From contig OX377205.1 of the NCBI GenBank assembly GCA_947396885.1, forward strand, positions 72,574,969-72,638,968: a stretch of DNA of 64,000 nucleotides, in the 5' to 3' direction. The position numbers were made by a program, and so were the translations under genes. The notes under the pieces were generated by a model, which was not told where the DNA came from, searched no databases, and saw nothing but the letters and a program-made list of their open reading frames with translations. Shown here one piece after another: positions 43,900 to 55,000 of the stretch. Position 1 is the first letter of the stretch. The number at the start of each line of letters is the position of its first letter. Origin of the DNA: Heligmosomoides polygyrus polygyrus. Lineage: Eukaryota > Nematoda > Chromadorea > Rhabditida > Heligmosomidae.

Positions 43900-45169
43900 T
43901 TAGGTTGGAAAAAAAGTCTCTTCACACTTCGAAATTTTTTTTACCCTTCCCCTTGTAAACGCACTAGCCAATGTTGATTGCTGATTTCGTAATCCTATCA
44001 ATAATAAGTAATGAAAACAGTTCGCACGCAGACACAGGTTAAGACTCTTCTTGTAATTCGTTATCCATCCAATCTTCCGAACTCAATGCCAGATCTACCT
44101 CATGGCCGTTTTCAGCACGGCATTCTTCAAGAATTCATTAAAGAATCCACAGCACGTCAGGCAGCAGACCAAATTAACCACATATATGGCTTGGGATCTA
44201 CTACTCATCGCGCCTGTTATGAGTGGTTCGGAAAGTCTTTAAAGGGAAATTATTCACTGAGGGCAAAGCAAGGTCAGGAAGGCCAACTGGATTGGACGAC
44301 AGTGAACTACACCATCTTCTTCGTACCGATAGTTGGCAGACGACACGTCAGCTGGCAGAGAAGCTCGAAGTGTCTCATAGGATAGTGGGGATCCATCTGA
44401 AGAATCTTGGCTTTCATGGAAATTTGGAGCTTGGATTCCACATGCCCTGTCAGACACTCAGAAAGGTCGACGGCTCTCCATCGCTGCTTCTCTTCTGTCC
44501 AGATAAGGAAGAAAATCGTTTCTTCCGCGGATTGTGACAGGCGAAGAGTCCTGGGTTCTGTGTGCCAACTTCCGAGGAAAAGGCAATGGGTACAAAAGGG
44601 ATAGAGCCCTAAGTCTGATCTCAAGCCCAATGTTCACGAACGGAAGATTCTCTTGAGTGTTTGGTGGATATCAGAGGAGTGATTTATCGGCAAACTCTCA
44701 GAAGTGGAGAGACACTTACTGCTGCCACATACAGTGGCCAACTCCACAAAGTCGCCGCAGCTTTCCAAGAAAAGAGGCCTGAGAAGTCGAAGGTGATGAT
44801 CCTGCATGACAACGCAAAGCGACATGCTGCAAGACTCACAAGAGAAACAATAAAGAAGCTGGGCTGGGAGGTAATGCCACATCCACCGTATAGCCCTGAC
44901 CTCGGCCCTCCCGAATGCTATTTCTTCCACGCTCTCAAGCAAGAAATTGGAGAGAAATATTTTGAAACGGACGAGGACCTCAAAAATTGGATTCAGCGGT
45001 GATTCGACTTCAGAACTGCAGTCTTTTACGCGAGAGGAATTAGAAAAATTACCACGTCTTTGGAGAAGTGTAGTAGAACAGAATAGAGTTTATCTCAATT
45101 GATTTGACTTTGTAGTTGTGAAGTAATAAATCTTTGAAAAAAAATGAAAAGACTTTTTTTCCAACCTAA
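43900..45169 (+). mobile_element. mariner-family transposon, 1270 bp, full length
   Basis: Terminal inverted repeats TTAGGTTGGAAAAAAAGTCT (left) and its inverted match on the right (about 23 of 24 positions identical), each flanked by TA (43898-43899, 45170-45171). Length and ends are canonical for mariner. The interior carries a decayed transposase. Confidence 0.95.
44011..45002 (+). pseudogene. mariner transposase pseudogene
   Basis: The HTH part has EFIKESTARQAADQINHIYG and YEWFGKS (44120-44245). After a frameshift come KARSGRPTGLDD and WQTTRQLAEKLEVSHRIVG (44265-44385). Then RIVTGEESWVLC (44530-44566), where the expected first catalytic Asp of TGDE is Glu. Finally MILHDNAKRHAA (second catalytic Asp, 44800) and HPPYSPDLGPPECYFF (44880-44930), where the third catalytic Asp is Glu. 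At least two frameshifts and two altered catalytic positions mean it is inactive. Confidence 0.9.
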
Positions 45170-45211
45170 TAGAAATCCGATACTATGGTAAAAATGCAAA
45201 AACGCGACGTA

Positions 45212-45282
45212 GCATGGGAACCGAACACTAGGCCTCACGAACATGAGCCGTGTCCTCTACGACTGCGCCAGCCAGTCCACGA
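45212..45282 (-). other. tRNA-like module, right arm
   Basis: Inverted copy of 42963-43032. On the minus strand, box A reads TGGCGCAGTCGTAGAGG and box B reads GTGTTCGGTTCC; the box B hairpin has lost pairs. Confidence 0.5.
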
Positions 45283-45467
45283 CACTCGGATCTTGCGCTG
45301 CCGTGAAGAGCTCGCTATGCGGACTCTTAACCATTACACCCTCGCACTCGTATGCCTGAAGGATTCGGCAAAAACAAAACATGTTCTGTTACTACTTGGA
45401 GGACGGGGATTCTCACTATAGTACTCGCTCTTGCCGTTCCGGCGTACCGTTCAGACAGTTCCCTTGA

Positions 45468-45984
45468 AAGTATGCTACTAAGCGAGTTCTGAACGGTGAA
45501 AATTCGGGTTGGACGCAGTATTGCGTAGTGAGTGTAGCCATTATCTGTTGCGACAGATGCACGGGTAGTAGAATGTGCTGCTCTCGCGAAATATGGCTGG
45601 CAGTAGTTGGTTTGATCTCCACTGATGTTAGGATTTCTGCATTTTAAGATTTATCCTCATCGAGGCCTTTTATCAATTTTTCAACACATTTTTGAACTAA
45701 CGCCTGGCAAAACTATCATTTACTCACTCCCGGCTTATGATGATGGTACGATAAAAAAAATGATTTCCACGTAAAATAAGTCAAAAATGAATGTCAGATT
45801 TGTAATCAAATATTCTCCCACTCTTGACATTGTTTATCAATAAACACATTGTGAAACAACACTTAAACACGCTCAGCTGGGTTGTGTCGCAGCTATGCTT
45901 TTCCCGAGTGCACAACTACCTAAATTCTTGGTTGAAGAGGGAACTTTAAGGGCTCTCGGTGTTAAGAATAGACAAAAAAGGACG
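45468..45984. other. Unassigned duplicated sequence (C2)
   Basis: Counterpart of 16920-17480, with a 60-bp deletion near 45806. Nothing recognised. Confidence 0.3.
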
Positions 45985-46205
45985 ACATAATTCAATCCCT
46001 TCTGACAATGGGATTTGCCACGCAATCTACTTCTATGGTATGGAAGCGATTTGAATACTTATCGGCGGTTTATCCTTCCCAGACAAGTATGGTACCAATC
46101 TAACCCTGAGGAAGGAAGCCTGGTTACCTAGGTGGGATAACCAAACTAGGAGCCTGAAAATGGGTGAACGCAATACCAGATACCACCGGCTGCGGTAGCA
46201 ATCAG
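45985..46205 (-). repeat. SINE-like repeat (C2)
   Basis: Counterpart of 17481-17705. Confidence 0.6.
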
Positions 46206-46275
46206 AACAGGTACCTGGTGTAGTGTGGGCGCAATGATACCACGGGTGGGCCAGCTCATGGCTTCGACCGACGTA

Positions 46276-46707
46276 GGCCTATGATATAGTCCCGCTGGAG
46301 TGCCCGCGGGACGTCCGCGGACGGGAAGTGCACCGCGGAAGGTGGTCGCCGACCCGGCACGGTCGACGGCCGACACTGAATGATAATCGCGTTGTAGCGC
46401 TCTATCACTCCGTGAACTAGGAAAGTTCCAAGTTCACGGAATCGGTCGCTTTCGAATCGGAGCGCGTTTACCTTTGATAACGTTTTTGATAACGCCGACC
46501 GACAGCCTCCCGCGGTGCGTTGCACTGCGGGAGGTTGTCGGTCGGCGGGGTCGTCCCGCGGACTGTAAATATATCAGCCCGTCCACCGACCGCCGCTGAC
46601 GGTCCGCGGAAAATGGGCGTTGCGTACTGCGGCTATTGGGCGCGCGTTGGGTCCCGACTAGATTATTCCCGTTCCGCGGATACTTCCGCGGGACTATACC
46701 ATAGGCA
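46276..46707. mobile_element. Harbinger-like MITE, 432 bp (C2 only)
   Basis: Ends GGCCTATGATATAGTCCCGC and inverted TGCCTATGGTATAGTCCCGC. Flanks are GTA (46273-46275) and TTA (46708-46710), where C1 has a single TTA at 17777-17779. The interior is CpG-rich, with CCGCGG palindromes as in 22786-23112. Confidence 0.78.
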
Positions 46708-46944
46708 TTAAGTGTAGCAGTCGGATATGGTGACGTGGAATTTCCCACATTGAACGCAAACGGACGCGTACATACATGTAATGCAATAAAAAACACAAGA
46801 AAAGAAATGAAGGAAACAAATGTAAAATAACTAGAAAAAAGAGGTGAGAATAGAGGAAGGAGGAGAAGATTAAAGAAAAAATAGGAGAAAGGTTCGTTTC
46901 GCCACTTTCTTCAGCCGAATCTTTGTTTTGTGCTCTTCCCGTGG

Positions 46945-47185
46945 GAGCGACTCCAGGGTGTGTGCCATTCGAGCTGATCGGGCGGAAACTGCTTTCGCCG
47001 CTGAGGGGAGTCCGCAGCTGGGTTCTGGAACCAGGCTAATATACATTGGATCCGATCGAAAATCTTGGGATAATTGGTTGATTCGGATAAGAACGATTTT
47101 GCGGACCCCAGATTTTTGGATGATTCGGATAATGGCAATTTCGCGGACCCCGGATTTCGGATATCTGAATCGGATATCCGACTCA
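46945..47185. repeat. CCAGGGTGTG unit and 42-bp repeats (C2)
   Basis: Counterpart of 18005-18250, with the same 14-residue periodicity in the plus frame. Confidence 0.6.
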
Positions 47186-48394
47186 TGAACGCAAGATGCA
47201 GTTTATCAGATTACTACCACTCCTTAAAGAAGAACCCATTATTTAACAACAACAGTGCATGAACCGAAAGAATCTAGTCAAGGAAAGAAATATTCAGGAC
47301 TTCACACTTTCACACTTTATTTCGTTACAGATAAAATTTGCGAACTTTCCAAGTTTCATTACTCCTATTATTACTGTTATTATTTACTGTTACTATTAGT
47401 ATTAATTATTCGATTTCTGAACAAATGTGGGTTACTTTCGAGTGTTCTACATAGCATGTGGAGTGTGATAGTCAATTCGGTTGAATTAAGCTTTACATTT
47501 TGTCCCATCACACTTCCTCTATTCAACGCTTCTTCTATAGTACCTCTCTCACGCTCACAAATAATGGACTTTGGGAACTTGTTACAAAAGGTATAAATAT
47601 TTCGTGGTCCAGCGATTTGTCTTAAATTGATCTGGACGGCGGTCAGCAGATACTACTTGTTATATTAGGTCCAGAAACGATTACGATGAATTTCAACTCG
47701 AAATTATGGTGGGCAACCAGTACGAACCTTCTCCTGTTTGTAAGCATATCGGCCAGGGGTGAAGGGGTGGCGAGGGATATCCGAATCATCCAAAAACGAT
47801 TCGGATAATTCCGTGTTTCCTTTAGCTGTAAATATTCTCGATACACAGCTACCAGCATGAACGCTTTAAGAGAACTATGGCAAGATAAAAGGGCGCAAAT
47901 TGGGTCGCCTCGTATTCAGTGACTTTCCTCCTTCGTGAAAAGGTACATGAATGTCAAATTACACCAGAAATAGCCTGACGCAGTTCACCAAAGAGGTACG
48001 TCACACCAGTGTAGAACAATAATTTTCATTTCGTGGAGCACAAAGTTCGGTATGGGGCTGCTCTGCATGGTGACCTTTCTACGACCCAATTCGCGCCGAA
48101 TGCTATACAAGGTGAAATAGCGAACTGCCGATCAGAGTACGTGCTTAATCCCTTTTCTTCATCAGTTCTCGTTCTTCTCCGGCAGCGCAACATGATAGTT
48201 GAAGAAAAAGATGCCAAGATCTATGTAACCCTCAGTAGCGTGTTAAATGTATTCAACGTCATTACCGTTCCGTTTACAATGCGGCGCGAAAACGTATGAC
48301 TCAGCAGAGTACCCGCCGGCGAAATTCGTTTTGAATGCGCTGTTATCCAAGATGGGCGATTTCAAGATGGAGCGGAGAAATTGAACGGGTTATC
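47186..48394. other. Unassigned duplicated sequence (C2)
   Basis: Counterpart of 18251-19499. No gene recognised. Confidence 0.3.
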
Positions 48395-48900
48395 CGATTT
48401 TATCCGAATCATCGCATTTTTCCAGGGTCCGGATAACTGGATGATTTGGATAAGGGCGATTTTGAGGACCACGGATTTTTGGATGATTAGGATAACGGAA
48501 ATTCGCTGGGGCCTGATAATTGGATGATTCGGATAAAGATATCCGAATCGGATATCCGAAAATGATTCATTCGGATCTAAGGTCTACAGGCTAGTAAAGG
48601 AACTCCAGGGTGTGTGCCATCCAAGCTGCTCGTGCGAAAACTGCCTTTGGCGCTCAGGGGAGTCCGCAGCTGGGTTCTGCGCTCTTTGAGTGGAGAAGCG
48701 CATACGGCTGGAAAATGTGCAGAAAATGAATCAAGATCACCCACGCGTTAAGACCCTCAAATCCCGAGCAGTCACCTGAAACGCAAGTATGCCACAACGC
48801 AGGAGAACCGAACCTCCGACCTCCCTGGCATGAAGCAGCCCCTTATCCACTGCGCCACGACAAACTTGTCTGGCGGCCATCGCCGGCGCACGAGACATAA
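48395..48900. repeat. 42-bp repeats, CCAGGGTGTG unit and tRNA-like module (C2)
   Basis: Counterpart of 19500-20040. The tRNA-like module (48800-48868, minus strand) is better preserved than in C1: box A reads CGTGGCGCAGTGGATAAGG and box B reads GGAGGTTCGGTTCTCC. Confidence 0.6.
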
Positions 48901-49012
48901 ATCGAATTTCAATCCGGACGCCGACGCGCGATCTCTAACCTAGGATGGCGTAGACAGCAAGGGATTACGGCGTAGAAATTGTGGTCACATGGTAGAATAA
49001 TTTCTATCTCCA

Positions 49013-49201
49013 GAGGCAGGATTCATCAACGGCTTACAGTAATTTGAATGGAGAAAATACAGCCGAAATTCCTGATAGCGCGGCTAATCAACAAGCGACA
49101 AGGTGAAATGTTTCACCCTACCGCTTGATAAACCGTGCTATCAGGGACTTTTGCAGTATGTCCACCTTTAGATTGCGTAAGTCGTTGATGAATCTAGCCC
49201 C
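49013..49201. repeat. Palindromic GGCAGGATTCATCAACG MITE (C2, complete)
   Basis: 189 bp with both inverted halves (ATTCATCAACGGCTTAC and inverted GTAAGTCGTTGATGAAT). The C1 copy lost the right half. Confidence 0.75.
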
Positions 49202-49849
49202 AGGTTGATATTGTTTTAGTCAGGAATCGTCATCTTCCTCGAATGCGTTGTTGTGTTCGTGCCATTATACTACTCCATGGTTGCTGCTCGATGGATTAAC
49301 AGTAGTGCCAGTAAGTCATTTATTCCTACCTGTATAACTCGAGAGCGAAGAGGTTCCCCTTCGATCTTTCTCATAGTATCAGGCAATTAGTTCAAAGCTT
49401 CTCAACCAAAAATTCAGCTCGAAGGCACACAGATCAAAAATATCGAGGATTTTATATAATGTACATTTACGTAGTTTAGGTCAATGAAGTATGCATTTTC
49501 AGGTTTCTGAGGGTAGGTAGCCATAAACTCAAGCTTTTGTACTGGTTTTTTGCAGTGAATGCTATATCCTTATCCAATGAGGAAAAAGCAAACTTTCAAT
49601 TACCTATATTAAATGTGGAACGATTTTAAAAAATAAGAATTCGGGAAAACACTATCTTATTGTTAGCTCTTGAAACTTTAACTATATAGCTTTTTCATTT
49701 CAAAACAATAACAACCTGTATAACAGCAAACATATTGACTACAATATCAGCACTTTCTCCAAAACCTTTGTGCTCGGCCAGGGTCTAACATCACGACAGG
49801 TTTTCGAAATTTAAGGCGTGTCAATTCAATTCTATGCGCTTAGTTTTTG

Positions 49850-49920
49850 GGTAAAATTTAAGCACAGCAGATCGGTAAGCGTCACAAGCCATCCCGGAGT
49901 AGCAAGAGTACAATACCGCT
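49850..49920 (+). pseudogene. Tc1-like transposase fossil, 5' part (C2)
   Basis: The part encoding the first HTH approach (CGGTAAGCGTCACAAGCC-type DNA), cut at TA 49919-49920 by the foldback element. Confidence 0.6.
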
Positions 49921-50979
49921 CGCGCCGCACGGTCAAAAGTGGGCGAAAAAACGCCAACATAGTGTCGCAAAGCGTCGCACGCTCATAACTCCTTCAATTT
50001 AAGGTTTCTTGAATAATGGTTGATACCATTCGATTCGCCTCTTCGAGATCTACACAAGCGTGTGTAAAACGTTGCCGGAACGCCCGTATTTTCGACGTGG
50101 GTGGTCCAAAATTGGCTGGACGGGCGATTAGAGCAGCTTATTTCCCAGGATATGCGTGCTTTCGGAGTATCTCAAAGATGGCGTACGTCGCCAGTGCTCT
50201 GTCATGCAAGGAATGTCCCGAGAGTGCGCCGTGCACAATGCACACAGAACCTAACCTATCAATCGAGTGGGCGAGCGCATGTCCCCTGCGCTTCTATCTT
50301 CTCTCACTGGGAACTGCGACGTTTTCAAGGCTATTTCGAGCCGTTTGGAGAACGTTATCAGAAATTCCCCGCCATCCCACTCAAACTTTGGTGTGCGCCG
50401 TGAACAATGCATACAGAATCGAACCTTTCAATCGAGGGGAGGGGGGCGACCGCTCGCAAATTGCACGCGCGGGCGTCTTCGGAGCACAATAGCTCTGTCA
50501 TGTTGGAACCTTTCAGGTTGCAGCTTGTAGGTCTTGTAGGCAGTCGAACGGTCTGCTAGCACGCCAAAGCAGAATGGTTTAGCATAGGAGGGGGCAATGT
50601 TATAGGGGTGCGAAAATGCAGGTGAGGCTTGCGTGACGCATTTTTTTCGATTTCCATGGACCACTGCGAGAAGACGCGGAGAGCTAACGGCATCAGAATG
50701 CGTATGCGAACAGAGCGCTTAAGGTACTTTACGGTGATGGGATCAGAACTTCTTACCTGCCTAAACTGCCTTAGCCCCAGCTGCCGTTTTAGGGCAACGG
50801 ACTTAGCGGCTGAAGTTTCCTGCCCTCTTACTCGTCCATATTTGGGTTTTTGACACTCCCAATAACACCTTTCTGTTCTGCTTGAACATCTCTATCGAAT
50901 GCTATCAATTTCGACCGATTTAGGCAATATCGATTTTTTGACAATATCCCATCGAGGACGTGGGCGCGCTAGGCCGAGC

Positions 50980-51475
50980 TGCGCGGGTGATGACGTCATC
51001 GGAAACCAATATTTTCGAAATTGGTCAAATTTCCTCGTGGAAACTGCGTCCAAAATCGTGTAGGGGTTATTTGGGGCGCTGATTACGAATCCGACGTCCG
51101 TTTTTGAAAATTTCGTCGACTTCGGTAGGTTTTGGATTTTTTCTGGATAACTGATAGCGGTCAGGTCAGGGTCATCGATTTTGCTCAAAATTCGTACAGG
51201 GTCGGGGACTTATTCAGGGTGCCAAACACGATGCCGAAGTACATTTGGACGGTTAAGGGGACCGCTCATACCGATAACTGAGGGTGATTGGTGATCCTGA
51301 CCCGACCACCTTCAAACGGGAAGTAACCTGCTCAAGTCCGCGGAATTTTCAAAAACGAACGTCGAATTCGTGATCAGCGCCTCAAATAACCCCTAGGTAA
51401 TTTTGGGCGAAGTTTGCACGAGGAAATTTGGCCAATTTCGAAAATACCGGTTCTCGATGACGTCATCGTCGGCGC
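50980..51475. repeat. Inner palindrome with TGACGTCA sites
   Basis: Inverted arms: GATGACGTCATCGG...AATATTTTCGAAATTGG on the left and ATTTCGAAAATACCGG...GATGACGTCATCG on the right. The palindromic TGACGTCA occurs at 50991-50998, 51458-51465 and again at 53410-53417. Confidence 0.7.
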
Positions 51476-51487
51476 GGGTCTGCCCAA

Positions 51488-52761
51488 GGCGCCTTAGGCC
51501 GGGGGCATACTTCAATCGCCGCGATGCCATCGCAGGGCTCAGTTCATGGCCATTCCGCCGCGCGCGGTCGAATAGTCAAAGGAAACTTCGCCGCGACTTC
51601 CGCAACAGTGGCGGTCGGTATGCGCGATGGCTTCCCGCGCTCATCGCGGGCATGGCATACTTTTTCGCGCCGCGCGCGGCGTTTAGCGTTGGTCCTGGGC
51701 GGATCGTCGTCGCGTTCTCATGCAGAGCGATGAGCGATACCACGAGCACTGAGAAATTCAAATCCTTTCGCGTCGCTGTGCAAAACTCATCGCTGCGATT
51801 CCATCGCGGCGACGGGAAGTATGCACGAGGCCTTATACTCCCGCCGCGGCGCGGCGCGTCAATTTGGAGAGCGGCGCGGCCAGTAGGGCCGCGCCCTGAT
51901 TTGGACGCGCCGCTGCGCGATTGCAGTTTGAAAGGGGAGCGTCAGCGACGCGCGGCCACGAGCTTCTGCGCACTACGGCCCGTGCTCCGGAAACGGTCCA
52001 CGAGGGACCAAAACAGAAAGGATTTTTTGGCTGATCAGCGCAATGCATCTTGTCAATGTTTGTCGTGGGATTCCTGTGGGGAGCGACGAATCCTCTCTTA
52101 AGCCTGAAGTCGAAGTCGTTCGCTCAACCTACGGTTGAAACTGGTGAGTGTGGTATTGAATCCCCTGCAATGCAAACGGCACTAAACCACTCCTTATTTT
52201 GCGACATGTGCGAGTCCAAAAGTAAAACTGCTGGTACGTACCCATCGCCAGGAATCACTCAAAATTCTTTCTCATATGGCCATTCTAGGGTCACTGTGCA
52301 CTAACCATATCACTAGCGTGATATATGAAGCTTCGTGAATGTATACAGATCTCTATTCTCTTCCTAGGTTACAGAAGGTACGGGCTAAGGTCATGGTCAC
52401 CGATTTCGCCTAAACTCCCTAATCAACCGAACCTACCGTAATCGCCCGTAACTTCAAAAAACGATGTCAGATTCGTGACCAGCACCCTAACCCCCCCCCC
52501 TCCTTCCCAATAGGAGAAGTTTGGTCGAAGAGGTGAAACCTCCCATCCCACGCCGAGTCTGCCGCGGCTGATCGCGCCGCGTCGCGCCTTTCCCCTCAGC
52601 GGCGCGATTCGCCGAATACCGTAACCCAAAATTCCGTCAAGTGTGGTGTTTTGCGGCGGTGGAGTATAAAGGCGATGCGGGGCCGTCTCGCGGCGCGAAA
52701 AATCGATAGCCATGCCTACCATCACGCCGCGCCGCGCGGCGGCGCAAGTATAAAAGGCGCC
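51488..52761. mobile_element. Harbinger-like element Y, 1274 bp, with nested MITE
   Basis: Same family as 21844-23123: ends GGCGCC(TTA)TACTCCCGCCG and inverted GTATAAAAGGCGCC. Flanks are CAA (51485-51487) and TAA (52762-52764), a degraded 3-bp duplication. The interior matches element X over most of its length. Confidence 0.75.
51497..51832. mobile_element. Harbinger-like MITE, 336 bp, in element Y
   Basis: Ends GGCCGGGGGCATACTTC and inverted GGCCTCGTGCATACTTCCC, with perfect TTA duplications (51494-51496, 51833-51835). It sits inside the left terminal repeat of element Y. Confidence 0.85.
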
Positions 52762-54441
52762 TAAAGCACCCACGTCCTCGATATTGTCGAAAAATCGATT
52801 TTTGAAATTGCTCGAGAGTGACACCATTCGATAGAGCTTTTCGTTATGAATAAAACGGTGTTACCGGGAGTGTCGGAAACCTAAATATGGGCGAATTAGA
52901 GGGCAGGAAACTGCAACCGCTAAGCCCGCCGCCCTAAAACGGCAGATGGGACTAAGGCAGTTTAGGCAGCTGAGAAGTTCTAATCCCGGCGCCGTAAAGT
53001 ACCTTAAGTGCTATGTTCAAATACGGATTCTGGTGCCGTTATCTCGCCCCGTCTTCTCACAGTGTTCCACCGAAATCGGAAAAAATGCTTCACACAAGCC
53101 TCACCTGCATTTTCGCACCCCTATAACATTGCCCACTCCCAAGCTATACCATTATACTGTAGCGTACTAACAGACCGCTCGACTTCCTACAAAACCTACT
53201 TGCTGCAGCCTGAAAGGTTCCAACTTGACAGCTACTGCGCTCCGAACACGCCCGTGAGTGCAATTTAGCGCAACAACGGTAGATGTTCTCCGCGCTGTTG
53301 CTCGTCCAAATTACAGCTTTCCCGGTCTAAATGACACCATTCAATTCAGCATGAAAAGCTCTATCGAATGATATCAAGCGTGGCCCAAATCGAAGACATC
53401 GATTTTCGATGACGTCATCGTCCTTCCGCCGCGGCCTCGTCCTCGATGCGAAACAGTCAAAAATTGATGTTTCCAAAATCGATCGAAATTGATACCGCTC
53501 GATAGCGCTTTCCACGCTGAACGGAACGGTGTCATTGCGAGTTTTGAAGACTCAAGTCTGGGCGAGTAGGAGCGCAAGAAACTCTAATCGCTAGGTTTCG
53601 CCGCTCTAAAACGGCAGCTGAGGCTAGGCAGTTTGGGCAGCTGAGCAGCTATGAGCACGTCGTCGTAAATTACCTTAAGCGCTCTGTTCGCATACGCATT
53701 TTAAGGCCGTTAGCTTGTGGCGTCTTCCCGCAGTGGTCCACGGAAATCGAAAAAAAATGCTTCACACAAGCCTCACCTGCATTTCCGCTCCCATATAACA
53801 TTGCCCACTCCCAAGCTATACCATTATACTTTAGCGTACTAATAGATCGCTCGACTGCCTACAAAACCTACTTGCTGCAACCTGAAAGGTTCCAACTTGA
53901 CAGAGCTATTGTGCTCCGAAGACGCCCGCGCGTGCAATTTGCGAGCGGTCGCTCCCCCTCCTCGATTGAAAGGTTCGATTCTGTATGCATTGTTCATGCC
54001 GCACTCCAAAGGCTCGCTGGATAGCCTTAAAGCAATTCCTGAGTAGGACGGCAAGAAATATCTGATAAAACTCCCCAAACGCTCAGTCTACGAGCTGTCC
54101 CCCCCCCCTCGATTGAAAGGTTCGATTCTGTATGCATTGTTCACGGCGCACATCAAAGTTTCGCTGGGACATATTGGAGCTAATCCTGAGTGTGGTGGCG
54201 GGGAATTTCTGATAACATTCTCCACGGCTCTTAATAGTCTTGAAAACGTCGCAGTTCCCAGTGAGAGAAAATAGAAGCGCAGGGGAACATGCGCTTGCCC
54301 ACTCGATTGATAGGTTAGGTTCTGTGTGCATTGTGCACGGCGCACTCTCGGGACATTCCTTGCATGACAGAGCACTGGCGACGTACGCCATCTTTGAGAT
54401 ACTCCGAAAGCAGGCATATCCTGGGAAATAAGCTGCTCTAG

Positions 54442-54777
54442 GGCCTCGTGCATACTTCCCGTCGCCGCGATTGAATCGCGGCGATGAGTTTTGCAGAGCG
54501 ACGCGAAAGAATTTGAATTTTTCTGTGCTTGTCGCATCGCCCATCGCTCTGCAAGGGAGCGCGACGGCGATCCGTCCAGGATCAACGCTAAACACCGCGC
54601 GCGGCGCGAAAAAGTATGCCATGCCCGCGATGGGCGCGGGAAGCCATCGCGCATGCCGACCGCCACTGTTGCGGCGGCCGCTGCGAGGTTTTCTTTGACT
54701 ATTCGGCCGCGTGCGGCGGAATGGCCATGAACTGAGCGCCGCGATGGCATCGCGGCGATGGAAGTATGCCCCCGGCC
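54442..54777. mobile_element. Harbinger-like MITE, 336 bp, in foldback arm
   Basis: Same length and family as 51497-51832, in the opposite orientation. Flanks TAG (54439-54441) and TAA (54778-54780). The empty site is in the opposite arm of the same foldback (50128-50130, TTA on the plus strand). Confidence 0.85.
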
Positions 54778-55000
54778 TAATCGCCCGTCCAGCGAATTTT
54801 GGACCACCCACGTCATAAATACGGGCGTTCCGGTAAAGTTTTACACATGTTTGTGTAGATCTCGAAGAGGCGAATCTAATGGTACCAACCTTTATTCAAT
54901 AAACCTAAAACTGAAGGAGTTATGAGCGTGCGACGCTTTGCGACGCCATCTTGGCGTTTTTTTCGCCCACTTTTGACCGTGCGGCGCGAGCGGTATTGTA

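Larger units (their letters stand above)
42775..45467. mobile_element. Composite element with 290-bp inverted arms
   Basis: The left arm (42775-43062) begins AAGGGAACTGTCTGAACGG and the right arm (45178-45467) is its inverted copy, ending CAGACAGTTCCCTT. Each arm carries a tRNA-like module near its inner end. The interior has an acidic ORF at 43200-43502 (minus) and a mariner at 43900-45169 that lies about 10 bp from the right arm. C1 lacks it. I could not identify a target duplication, so the exact ends are uncertain. Confidence 0.75.
49921..54998. mobile_element. 5.1-kb foldback element with TA target duplication
   Basis: Terminal repeats start CAATACCGCTCGCGCCGCAC at both ends, flanked by TA (49919-49920, 54999-55000); C1 has the empty TA at 20955-20956. 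Inverted arms extend far: 49921-50445 pairs with 54110-54998 (interrupted by a MITE), 50450-50900 pairs with 53500-53960, and a second direct copy of that module lies at 52840-53290. The centre is an inner palindrome (50930-51475) plus Harbinger-like element Y. No transposase frame recognised. Confidence 0.87.

Noticed and set aside
51403..52101. 232-codon frame in the foldback/Harbinger region, and the 242-codon frames at 54083-54816
   Set aside because: GC-rich palindromic DNA has few stop codons; frames are open on both strands, cross element boundaries and show no domain.
49921..54998. Giant viral-type element (Maverick/Polinton) because of the size and long terminal repeats
   Set aside because: Mavericks have 6-bp duplications and encode a polymerase and integrase; here the duplication is TA and no such frames exist.
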